Assembly (NCBI RefSeq): GCF_963169125.1
Contig: NC_084794.1
Span: 111,390,358 to 111,454,357 of the forward strand
DNA: 64,000 bases
Reading direction: 5' to 3'
From: Humulus lupulus
Taxonomy: Eukaryota; Streptophyta; Magnoliopsida; Rosales; Cannabaceae
This document shows positions 1 through 10,340 of this stretch, one piece after another. Numbering within the stretch: the stretch's first letter is position 1; each line of letters opens with the position of its first letter. The translations under genes and the position numbers were made by a program. The notes under the pieces are model-generated. The model saw only the letters and a program-made list of their open reading frames with translations, had not been told where the DNA came from and ran no database searches.

Positions 1-1790
1 AAATATCATTTCGAAATATTAATTAAATATATCAACTGATGATCATATACAAATAGATCTTAATCATGAAGTTACTATGAACTCCTGTTTATGTTATATG
101 AGTTCTTTGATTCACTCTTTAGGGTTTGTCAGAATGATCAGGTTAGAAACTTTTGTTTTGGGAACTCATTAATGTAAATGGCTAGGGACATAGAATACAG
201 ATAAGGAATCTATGCCTTCTTGTAAGAGATTGAATAATGGTTCTCTTAAGGGTTGACTTTTGGAACTGAAAGGTTATTGAGCTCAAATTAATAATTTAGT
301 TATGAATTAACATTCACTACTAAAGTCAATGGTACTTAAGGAAACAAGATATAATTAAAAGGGTAAAACGGTAATTTTATTCCCGGTTAATTATGAACCA
401 TTATTAGAGGGTTAATTTGTATGTAATGATTATATCAATGGACACTTTTTGTTACAAAGTACTCAGTTAATGAGATTTCTATAATTACAAGAGTGCAGTC
501 TCATATTTATAGTGGAGTAATCATGAGATTAATAAATTAAGATTATTTAATTAAATAGTTTAATTAATAATCACAAATTTATTGGAGCTTGGAATTGTAG
601 GTCCATAGGTCCCCACAACGACTCTATCAACACTATTCAAGGCAAGAGTTGATATAAAAGGTAAAATGGTATAAAGACATATTTAAGAAGAAATTTGTTC
701 TTTGGGCCAAATATGCAATTATGTGCTAATATTGATTAATTAATTAATTATAAAATAGTTATAATTACCAAAATTAATTAATAATTAATTATTGTATAAT
801 TTTTGAAATTATATAAATAATTAATTTATTATAATTTTTGAAATTATAATAAAATAAATATCCAATTTTCGAAATTGATATTTAATTAAAATTGGTTTCC
901 ATTAATTAGTAGAATTACTTAAATATTTTATTTGAGTGGGAGATAATAATCTGACAAGTTTAAATTTGATTTGAATTTAAAAGATTAATATTTATTCAAA
1001 TAATTAATTATATGTGATAATTAGTTAAAAAGATGATAGATTCAAATTTGAATTAATTATCAGGTTGTTGGATTTTATCTGATAAGGTAGTTTGAATAAA
1101 TAATTAAATAATTATGAAAAAGAAATCTTGGACCCTATTTTGTAGGAAGCTACACGCACCAAGCAATCCCAGAGACTCACTTGGGAGTGTAGCACATAAA
1201 AAATCAAGATTGTATTTTTTCACTTCTATTTATTTAATTAATTAATTAATGGATAAGTCAAAAGTTAGTTTTGATGTTTACATTATTAAAATAATTAAAT
1301 AATAGTTGAGAAAATAAATATCCCTATTTTATAGGGTGACACACAGTCACTGGACTGTGGGTGGCGTGCAGCTATAGAAATCAGGGATGGATTTTTCACT
1401 TTTAATTAATTAAATAATGAAAATTTTAAAAAGTTAGTTTTGATATTTTCATTAATAAGATATTAATTAATTAAAAGATAAATTGTTATTGGTTACTTAT
1501 TTTTTTTTTAAATTTATATATTTTCTATTTAAGTTAGACTTATAAGAAAATAACAAGATACTGAATTTATTCGCTCTAAGAAAAGAACGATACTTTCGAT
1601 CTCTCCCTGAAAAGATACAGAACCAATCTCAGACCTATTTTCTTGATCTCATGTGTTGAGTACATCAAGTTGAATCAGAAATATACCATTCTTTATTCTC
1701 TAAGTGCCCACACATTTCTTGAGGTGTAGAGAACGTTGTGGAAGAGAGCAAGGACACTTGATAGGCATCAAGAGGCATGTTCCATTTTGG
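1..1790 (+). repeat. 5' LTR of copia element A, partial
   Basis: Collinear with 7339-9180. The sequence is very AT rich, with TTAAT microsatellite runs near 736-760 and 1236-1250. Compared with the 3' LTR it lacks about 60 bases between the GTTGTGGAAG and AGCAAGGACAC blocks (here at about 1740). After about 1790 it stops matching the other LTR, so the last 140 or so bases of the LTR and the primer site appear deleted. Confidence 0.88.
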
Positions 1791-3417
1791 GGCATAAGAA
1801 TTTTTGTAATTTAATTTTCTGCATTAAATTATTTGAATTTTTTTTTGTAAGGCCCAAGCCCCGAGTTCCGTGCCCCAAAGCCCTAGCCCAAGGCTATAGC
1901 ACGCTACCGTACAACCCCGTGGTCTATGGCTCCCCAGCCGCGCGCGCCCCTGCACCTGCATCAGTGCGCCTTCTAGCCGCACCTCCCCATGCCGAGCCAC
2001 CTTGTGCCGCTGATCCTAGGGTTAGAAACCCTAGGGCTTGCATCTTTGTTATCTATTTAAATTATGGGCCTAATTAATTTTAGCCCATAATTAATTTTTT
2101 TTGTTTTGAATTAATTGTATGAACCCAAATTAAAAAATGGGCCTAATAACTTGTTGGGCATTAAAGCCTAAGTTAATTATTCTTAAACTTTGTTTAAGAT
2201 AATGAAAAGTTATTTTAATTCAAAATTAAATGGATAAATGGCTTAATGTATCAAGACTACTTGTGAAGGCCCAAAGCTGAAGATAGAGATCTCTTTATGT
2301 TTTATTTAGTTTCTTACATTTTTGTGTATATTTATGCAAGTGTTGTAATTTTTCTAGTAATACCCAAGACACTCGGCCCACATTTATTTATTTAATTAGT
2401 ATTTATTTATTTAAATGTTTGAATGCGATTAAATTGTTTAATACTTTATCATGCATTTTTGATATGCCATACATATTACCCACACCGTATTTAAAATTAG
2501 CATGCATCTCATATAAGTAGAAACATGCCTTAGGTTTGTCCTTTGTGATTATATGCTTTATGTGATTGACCATATAATAATAAATCTAGTTTTAACTAGT
2601 TCAAGAGCGGAAATAGATTTGAAAAGTTGTTTAATTTCTAGTATTTAATAAAATTATTTTATTAAATAATATATGATATTTCTAGTAATTATAGAAAATT
2701 AAAATTGAATTAATTAGGACATAGTTCTATAATTTTAAATTTTGCTTAATTGGATTAGTAATTATTAGAATATCATTTGGTAAAAATAGATCATTTTATT
2801 TTTACAACCTAATTAAAAAGCGTAGGATGTTTTGAGAACACACATATTTTAAAATAGTGACTGGGAGAGGGAGTAATGACAATAAGTCCCGTGGTCTCCA
2901 TTATTAGTTAGCACCGAGGTAACATGGAGAGGGCTTCACGGCACCATTGCTTGTATCCCCCTAAGGAAGGCTTCTGATTGTGTTATTCTCAAGGCAAAAT
3001 TCTTTATTAAGAATAGGATTTAATGATGTATTTCAAGTTTGATTGACCCCAAGGCACACTCTTGAGTTAAGTCATTGATCTAAAATAATGGGTTACACTC
3101 ACAAGGTACATTAGGCTTTCGAGCGGACTAGTGTATCTTTGACCAAACAAGCGGTTGTTTATAAGTCAAAAGATAAATATTGATTTAAGTTTTCACTTAT
3201 AAATTTGAGAACTTGTCTCAAAATTAATTTGGAATTAGTCTGACCTACCCTAAGGCTGGTCCATTAATGTTCAAATTAATTAATCGTGGAATTAGTAATT
3301 ATTTTTTATGTATTCTTTAATTGTTGCATTCATGCATCACGTTTACTATTCCGAAAATTACTGATATTTATTATATGCATAAATTCATTTTTGTTTATTT
3401 ATTTATTCCCAGCAAAG
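1791..3417 (+). other. Leader of copia element A
   Basis: Untranslated leader between the truncated 5' LTR and gag. It holds a GC-rich patch at about 1855-2040 inside AT-rich surroundings, and a block (2870-3250) with phrases such as CCCCCTAAGGAAGG and GGGTTACACT that reappear in the leader of copia E4 (about 46700-47000, other strand). The shared order suggests a conserved structured leader, not random spacer. No ORF here is convincing. Confidence 0.6.
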
Positions 3418-3749
3418 ATGTCTATTGGTGAATTACACACCAATGCTTTTCTCAAATCTTTTGTCTTTGAACTTGAAAACATGCAACACTGGTTTCGAGG
3501 CATTTTGACCATTTTTTCTTATAAGAAGTTGATGTCAACTGTCTGCAACAAACCTCTAACAGAACCACCTTTGGCTACTAGCTATGAAGCAGAATGCAAA
3601 TTTGATGAAATACGATCGATTGGCACGTTATTGCATGCTTTCAACCATGCCTGACGAAACAAAGGAAAAATATATACACTATGACTCAGCACATGAGATG
3701 TGGCAAGCACTGACAAATGAAGTCTTTGCTGAGTGTCATCGTTTGTAAC
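3418..3749 (+). pseudogene. gag: Degenerate copia gag, N-terminal part
   Basis: Starts at an ATG directly after TTTATTCCCAGCAAAG and reads MSIGELHTN, then NMQHWFRGILTIFSYKKL, which fits the start of copia gag proteins. A frameshift near 3610 moves the reading to a second frame (MPDETKEKYIHYDSAHEMWQ, typical of the gag stretch before the zinc knuckle) that stops at about 3749. About 105 codons in total; the CCHC knuckle and protease are missing. Gag would form the cytoplasmic capsid particle; this copy cannot. Confidence 0.7.
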
Positions 3750-4227
3750 AAACGAAAATGTAAATGAGATTTACATATATTTTTTCAACTTTGAATAGTA
3801 GATTCAAATACTATGAATAGCAGATTCAAATTTTTGGATAGTAGATTCAGAAATATATGCCACTAATATATTTTTCATTTTTTTCCTTTTGTAGAATCAG
3901 AACCCTAAAAAGGAGGAAGAGAATGATGAGGATTTTGATAGCAAGTAAAGCTGGAGGAGTTGGAGAGTAGTTTTATTTAGAAATTTTATTGTTAGTTGAA
4001 CAATTTAAATTTTTTTAGAAATTCTAGATTTGTTTGAACAAAGAAAACTACAGTCTAGAAATTTAGTTTATTATTAGTAATTTTGATTATTAATGTTTGG
4101 AAACTTATTTCTATTTTTTCATAACATTAATTTCTTTTATTAATAAAGTAGTTATTATTTAAAGAAATTATCTATTTACTTGCTGTGAAAATACTTTGGG
4201 ATAAACAAATTTACATACTTATAATTA
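3750..4227 (+). other. Non-retroviral segment replacing gag C-terminus and protease
   Basis: Where knuckle and protease should lie there is unrelated AT-rich sequence. It has three imperfect copies of a roughly 25-base unit containing ATAGTAGATTCA (3794-3860), then a pyrimidine tract ending TTCCTTTTGTAG (about 3885-3896) that looks like a 3' splice site. A short acidic reading (NQNPKKEEENDEDFDSK, then stop) and a 3'-UTR-like AT-rich tail follow. It may be a captured terminal exon of a host gene, or a deletion scar filled with other repeat DNA. No homology can be named. Confidence 0.4.
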
Positions 4228-5183
4228 ATGACAAAATATTTACTTAATTCTGAATTATTTAAAGCAACTAATCCTAGATCTATTAAACGACAAAAGACTG
4301 ATTCTGATAGTGAAACATTTCTGTGGCACTTGAGATTGGGCCATATTGGTCTAGATAGAATTAATATGCTTGTAAAGGATGGTCCTTTAAGAGAACTATC
4401 TATTGGATCTCTTTTTGTTTGTGAATCCTGTCTAGAAGGCAAGATAATCAAGAGACCTTTCTCTACTAAAGGTTCAAGAGCTACAGAACCACTTCAGCTG
4501 GTACATATGAATGTTTGTGGTCCACTTAATGTACAAGCAAGAGGAGGTTATGAATAATTTGTCACTTTCATTGACAATTATTCAAGATATGGTTACCTAT
4601 ACTTAATGCAAAAACTTTTGGAAAGTTCAAAGAATTTCGAGCAGAGGATGAAAGTAATTAGGTAAATCACTGAAATTTCTTCGATCTAATCGAGGAGGAG
4701 AGTACTTGGATTTTGAATTCGAGGACCATCTGTGTGAGCATGGTATTCAATCCCAACTCACAACACCTGGAACACCTCAGAAAGACGGAACAGAACGTTA
4801 CTAGATATGGTTAGATCAATGATGAGCTTCTCATCATTACCACTATCATTCTGTGGCTATGCGATTCAATGTGCTCTATACATATTGAATGTTGTTCCAT
4901 CTAAGTCTATCCAGAAGACACCCATGGAATTATGGAATGGTTGCAAACCTAGTTTACACCATTTTCACATTTGGGGGTGTCCTGCACATGTGCTAAAAGG
5001 AAAGAACGGGAAGTTGGAATCACATTCTGAAGTGTGCATGTTTGTGGGCTATTCCAAAGAGACTAGAGGTGGAATTTTCTATAGCCCAAAGAAAATAAAA
5101 CATTTGTATCAACAAATGCAACTTTTCTTGAACATGAATATGTTAATAACCACAAACCTCGTAGTAAGGTTGTACTGGAGGAG
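4228..5183 (+). pseudogene. int: Copia gag-pre-integrase and integrase, degenerate
   Basis: Begins with the gag-pre-integrase box (WHLRLGHIGLDRIN) and the zinc-binding CESCLEGK motif. The core follows: where family members have an Asp in a D-V-C-G-P context this copy reads M-N-V-C-G-P, so the first catalytic Asp is Asn. A stop after GGYE (4555-4557) and several frame changes and stops at about 4640-4806 follow; the C-terminal part (HHFHIWGCPAHVL, VCMFVGY) is readable at 4807-5130 before another frameshift. Integrase inserts the cDNA into nuclear DNA; this copy is inactive. Confidence 0.85.
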
Positions 5184-6362
5184 ATGGTCTCAAATGAAGT
5201 TGTAAAGCCACCAGCAACAACCAATGAAAAACGACAAGAGGAAACTTCTAGTTCTAGTCAGAATAGTAGAGAGCCTCGTCGTAGTGGGAGAGTTAGTAAG
5301 CAACCCATACGCTATGAACACGAAGTTCAAATGCTTGTGTCTAACACAAACAAAGACAATCCATTGACACTTAAAGATGCAATGAATGATTCTGACAAGG
5401 ACAAATGGCAAGACGCCATGAACTAAGAAATGGAATCGATGTATTCCAATTCTGTTTGGGTTCTTGAAGATCCACCTGAGAATATCAAACCCATTGGTTG
5501 CAAGTGGATATTCAAGAAGAAAAGAGGAGCGGATGGGAAAGTAGAGGCTTTCAAAGAAAGGCTTGTAGCCAAAGGCTACACATAGAAAGAAAGGGTTGAT
5601 TATGAAGAAACTTTTTCTCCTTTAGCCATGCTAAAATCCATTCGTATACTCTTATCCATTGCTGTGTGCATCTATTATGAGATTTGGCAAATGGATGTCA
5701 AAATAGCTTTTCTGAATGGTTACCTTGACGAAACCATTTACATGTCTCAACCAGAAGGGTTCGAAGTAAAAGATCAAGAGCAAAAAGTTTGCAAGCTTCT
5801 TAGGTCCATCTATGGACTCAAACAAGCTTCTAGATCTTGGAATCTTAGATTTGATGACATAATTAAAACGTTTGGTTTTGAACAAAACGTTGACGAACCA
5901 TGTGTCTATAAACAAATCAAAGATGGTGTAGTAGTATTCCTCGTTCTTTACATTGATGATATATTACTGATTGGCAATGATGTAACATCATTATCAAAGG
6001 TAAAGAACTGGTTAGCTGAACAATTCCAAATGAAAGATTTAGGAGAAGCCAAGTATATTATGGGCATTAAAATTCTTAGAGATAGACAGAACAAAACTTT
6101 GGCACTGTCTCAAGCAACTTATATTGATAAGGTGCTAGAACGCTTTAATATGCAAAGCTCCAAAAAGGGTGATATGCCAACCTGTTCCGGAGTAGTCCTT
6201 TCCAAGGAGCAGTGTCCCAAAACAGCCCAGGAAGAGGAAGATATGAGACAATATCCCTATGCCTCAGCGGTAGGCAATCTAATGTATGCCATGTTGTGTA
6301 CAAGACCTGACATTTGTTATGCAGTAGGGATAGTCAGTCGTTATCAATCCAACCCTGGATGA
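5184..6362 (+). pseudogene. RT: Copia reverse transcriptase, degenerate
   Basis: One reading frame with stops at about 5424 and 5583. Visible blocks in order: RRSGRVSKQPIRYEHE linker, GCKWIFKKKRGADGK, the first catalytic region QMDVKIAFLNGYLDE, LYGLKQ-like SIYGLKQASRSW, and the active site YIDDILLIGND (about 5950-5985). It ends in KNWLAEQFQMKDLG and the connection PYASAVGNLMYAM, then a frameshift near 6360 into RNase H. The active-site Asp pair is retained; only the stops and frame breaks disable it. Confidence 0.93.
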
Positions 6363-6934
6363 GTCATTGGATTGCAGTGAAGAATATTCTAAAGTATCTT
6401 AGAAATACTAGAGATTATATGCTTGTATATTCAGGTGGAGACCTGAACCCCACTGGTTACACTGATTCTGATTTTCAATCAGATAGGGATAGTCGAAAAT
6501 TGAATTATGGATCAGTGTTTACTCTTAGAGGAGGAGCAGTGGTCTGACGAAGTATTAAACAAACCAACATTGCAGACTCCACCATGGAAGCCGAATATAT
6601 AGCAACTTGTGAAGCAGCTAAGGAAGTTGTGTGGCTCAAGAAGTTCTATTCCGATCTGGAAGTAGTGCCAGAAGTGGATAAGCCACTAGTCCTATACTGT
6701 GACAACAGTGGGGCAATAGCTAACTCAAAGGAACCACAGAGTCACAAGAGGGGAAAACACATTGAGAAGAAGTATCACTTGATCAGAGAGATAGTTCATC
6801 GATGAGATGTTGCAGTTATGAAGATAGCTTTAGAGCATAATCTTGCAAATCCTTTCACAAAGACTTTATCAATGAAATCTTTTAAAGAGCATGTAGAAAA
6901 CATGGGAATGAGAGAGATGCCTCGTTTGCTTTAG
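6363..6934 (+). pseudogene. RH: Copia RNase H, degenerate
   Basis: Continues from RT in a different frame. Catalytic landmarks of copia RNase H are present: YTDSDFQSD, STMEAEYIA (catalytic Glu) and LYCDNSGAIA (catalytic Asp). Stops interrupt at 6545-6547 and 6803-6805; the frame then runs through a conserved tail (LANPFTKTL) to TAG at 6932-6934. RNase H removes RNA from the RNA-DNA hybrid and leaves the polypurine primer immediately downstream. Confidence 0.9.
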
Positions 6935-6947
6935 GGAAGTGGGAGAT
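6935..6947 (+). other. Polypurine tract of copia element A
   Basis: Purine run GGAAGTGGGAGA directly before the 3' LTR start at 6948 and directly after the pol stop, which is where plus-strand DNA synthesis is primed in copia elements. Confidence 0.85.
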
Positions 6948-9321
6948 TGTTAGGAATTGTGCCCTGAAAGCATATGTAGTAGACATTGTTTTAAGAAATA
7001 AATAAATAAATTGAATTTGTTATGTATATAATTTATAGACTATATTATTCGGTGATAATATTAAGTAAATATTAGAAAAAATTCCCAAGTTCATATATGT
7101 GATCTCAACCACGTATTGGTACGAGAGGATTGTGTTTGAGATAAATGAACTTGAATAGTTCGCAGTAAAATAAAGTTATGAAATCTTTAGATTAATTACT
7201 ACAAGTACGGTTTACTAGTGTTACGAATACATGTGATCTAGATCCGGATTACTAGTGTAGCAGGACACTTTAGTGGATGTGCTTTATATATTAGAGAATA
7301 TATAGAACTGGACCACATATGTTTATTAATACTTAGTTAAATACCGTTTCGAAGTATTAATTAAATATATCAACTGATGATCATATACAAATAGATCTTA
7401 ATCCTAAAGTTACTATGAACTCCTGTTTATGTTATATGAGTTCTTTGATTCACTCGTTAGGGTTTGTCAGAATGATCAGGCTAGAAACTTTTGTTTTGGG
7501 AACTCATTAATGTAAATGGCTAGGGACATAGAATACAGATAAGGAATCTATGCCTTCTCGTAAGAGATTGAATAATAGTTCTCTTAAGGGTTGACTTTTG
7601 GAACTGAAAGGTTATTGAGCTCAAATTCATAATTTAGTTATGAATTAACCTTCACTAGTAAAGTCAATGGTACTTAAGGAAACAAGATATAATTAGAAGG
7701 GTAAAACGGTAATTTTATTCCCGATTAATTATGAACCATTATTAGAGGGTTAATTTGTATGTAATGATTATATCAATGGACGCTTTATTGTTATAAAGTA
7801 CTCAGTAAATGAGATGTCTATAATTACAAGAGTGCAGTCTCATATTTATAGTGGAGTAATTATGAGATCAATAAATTAAGATTATATAATTAAAGAGTTT
7901 AGTTAATAATCACAAATTTATTGGAGCTTGGAATTATAGGTCCATAGGTCCCCACAGCGACTCTATCAACACTATTCAAGGCAAGAGTTGATATAAAGGG
8001 TAAAATGGTAAAAAGACATATTTAAGAAGAATTTGTTCTTGGGGGCAAATATGCAATTATGTGATACTAATGATTAATTAATTAATTACCAAATAGTTAT
8101 AATTATCAAAATTAATTATTGTATAATTTTCAAAATTATATAAATAATTAATTTATTATAATTTTTGAATTTATAATAAAATAAATATCAAATTTTCGAA
8201 ATTGATATTTAATTAAAATTGGTTTTCATTAATTAGTAGAATTAATTAAATATTTTTATTTGAGTGGGAGATAATAATCTGACAAGTTCAAATTTGATTT
8301 GAATTTAAAAGATTAATATTTATTCAAATAATTAATTATATGTGATAATTAGTTAAAAAGATGATAGATTCAAATTTGAATTAATTATGAGGTTGTTGGA
8401 TTTTATTTGATAAAGTAGTTTGAATAAATAATTAAATAATTGTGAAAAAGAAATCTTGGACCTTACTTTGTAGGAAGCTACATGCACCAAGTAGTCCCAG
8501 AGACTCACTTGGGCGTGTAGCACATAAAAAATCAAGATTGTATTTTTTCACTTCTACTTATTTAATTAATTAATTAATTAATAAATCAAAAGTTAGTTTT
8601 GATGTTTACATTATGAAAATAATTAAATAATAGTTGAGAAAATAAATATCCCTATTTTATAGGGCACTGCACGACACACAGTCACTGGACTGTGGGTGGC
8701 GTGCAGCTATAGAAATCAGGGATGAATTTTTCACTTTTAGTTAATTAAATAATGAAAAATTCAAAAAGTTAGTTTTGATATTTTCATTCATAAGAAAATT
8801 AATTAATTAAAAGATAAATTGTAATTGGTTACTTATTTTTTTTAAATTTATATATTTTCTATTTAAGTTAGACTTATTAGAAAATAACAAGTTACTGAAT
8901 TTATTCGCTCTAAGAAAAGAACGATAGTTTCGATCTCTCCTTGAAAAGATACAGAACCAATCTCAAGCCTATTTTCTTGATCTCATGTGTGGAGTACATC
9001 AAGTTGAATAAGAAATATACCATTCTTTATTCTCTAAGTGCCCACACACTTCTTGAGGTGTAGCTAATGTTGTGGAAGATCTTGGTGTGAGAACTTGGGA
9101 GCAACTTGGATAGGAAGGTCGTTTATTTTACGAAAAGATAGCAAGGACACTTGATAGGCTTCAGGAGGTATGTTCTTTATTCTTTTCTTGTTTATGATTA
9201 ATGTATGTATATTAATGGATCCACATATTTAAAAGTAGTTTAAATATGTTACCAAATTTTTGTTGTACACTAGGCTAACCCATCACTATTCCGCTGCGTA
9301 TTAGGAAACTCGTTCCTAAAA
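6948..9321 (+). repeat. 3' LTR of copia element A
   Basis: Starts TGTTAGGAATTG after the polypurine tract and ends near TTCCTAAAA at 9321, about 2374 bases. The end is inferred from the inverted match with the LTR start, since the 5' LTR copy lacks this part. Its first third resembles the LTR of copia E4 (48364-50331), so the two belong to related families. Contains TTAAT-type microsatellites near 8070 and 8560. Confidence 0.85.
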
Positions 9322-10325
9322 CGCTCGTCGTACTTAAGTATGGTAACTTTGCATGATTTATTACAAATTATGTTATAAATTATACTATGAATTATGTGAG
9401 GAATTTTGTTACGAATTTTATTGTGAACTATGTTACGAATTATGTTAGGAACTATGGTATGAATCATGTTATCCATTATTTTAATAGCTATGTTATGAGT
9501 GATGCATGTTGTGTGACTAAAATATGTAAGACTATGTGGTATGTTTGTGTGTCATGCTTACGATATGAAAATGCATGCTCACATTACGGTAGATTTCATG
9601 CTTGCATCACGAAAAATGCATGCTTATGTTAGTTTTGTGCTCGGTTGCACAACTAACTAGATCATCATTGGTTTACAGCCGAAATGACACCGGCAGTACA
9701 TGATATGGATTGAACATGTTATGCTAGTATAGGTTATTTTATGCCATGTTTACGTTACACTGTGGTTAGGTTAGGATATGTTACATTATACTATGGTTAT
9801 GTACTGGTAATATGATTGATTATGGAACTTTTTATGATAAGGTATCGACTATGAGTTGTTTATGTTTTAGGTTGTGAAGATATGAGTTAGTTTATGTTCA
9901 TGTTTTATGCTTTATGTTTTGTGTCTTATACTGTTGGGCTTTGGGGATAGTGTCCTATATAGCTCTTCTTGCTGGGTGTTAACTCACGGGTACTCTGTGT
10001 TGCAGGTAAAAGAAAAAGCGTAGTTGACGAGGTGATGGGTTGGAGCAGGCTCGGTCAAATGTTTGCATGTCGTGATTTTTGACCTATGGGTCAAAATGGG
10101 TTGCTACTTATGCATGGTTTTAAAAGTCTTCAAGTCAGGATTCTATATTGAGTTTTTAATAACTTGTATTTTTACGAACGATATGCATGTAAGAGATGGT
10201 TTATTTTAAATAATGAGATCTCAAGTTGCATATTTTGTAGATGATATTTACTCCATGTTTGTTTTCAAATGAGTTTCGATAAATATTTTTTTAGTAAATT
10301 ATCTAGTTTATGTCGGGTCATTACA
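9322..10325 (+). repeat. Partial LTR (F), 3' portion, Ty3-like
   Basis: Ends GGGTCATTACA at 10325 directly before a primer site, the arrangement at the 3' end of a 5' LTR. It carries the TTGCTGGG...CTCACGGG...TGCAGGTAAA cassette (9965-10010) that recurs in the Ty3 LTRs of this window, about 320-360 bases from the LTR end. The LTR start is not in view; element A seems to have landed in it or next to it. Confidence 0.65.
9361..9480 (+). repeat. Degenerate 11-12-base AT-rich minisatellite
   Basis: About ten diverged copies of a unit close to GAATTATGTTAC follow one another inside LTR F. The short ORFs across it (both strands) are low-complexity products of the repeat, not genes. Confidence 0.6.
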
Positions 10326-10340
10326 TTTGGTATCAGAGAA
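10326..10340 (+). other. Primer binding site of LTR F
   Basis: TTTGGTATCAGAGA immediately follows the LTR end. It matches the widely used tRNA-Met type plant primer site (TGGTATCAGAGC) except for the last base. Confidence 0.7.

Larger units (their letters stand above)
1..9321 (+). mobile_element. Ty1/copia LTR retrotransposon, element A (5' end outside window)
   Basis: Copia order is visible: LTR, leader, gag, gag-pre-integrase/integrase, reverse transcriptase, RNase H, polypurine tract, LTR. The sequence at 1-1790 repeats at 7339-9180 with a few percent mismatch, so these are the two LTRs of one element; about 390 bases of the 5' LTR lie outside the window. The 3' LTR runs from TGTTAGGAA to TTCCTAAAA, a near-perfect inverted pair. 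All genes are broken by stops and frameshifts and no primer site is found, so the element is dead. The domain order and YIDD motif are seen; the copia assignment follows from established domain order. Confidence 0.93.

Noticed and set aside
1736..2077. 113-codon ORF spanning LTR end and GC-rich island
   Set aside because: Crosses a deletion junction of element A and has no conserved motif.
9387..9632. 81-codon Asn/Val/Tyr-rich ORF
   Set aside because: Translation of the degenerate AT minisatellite.
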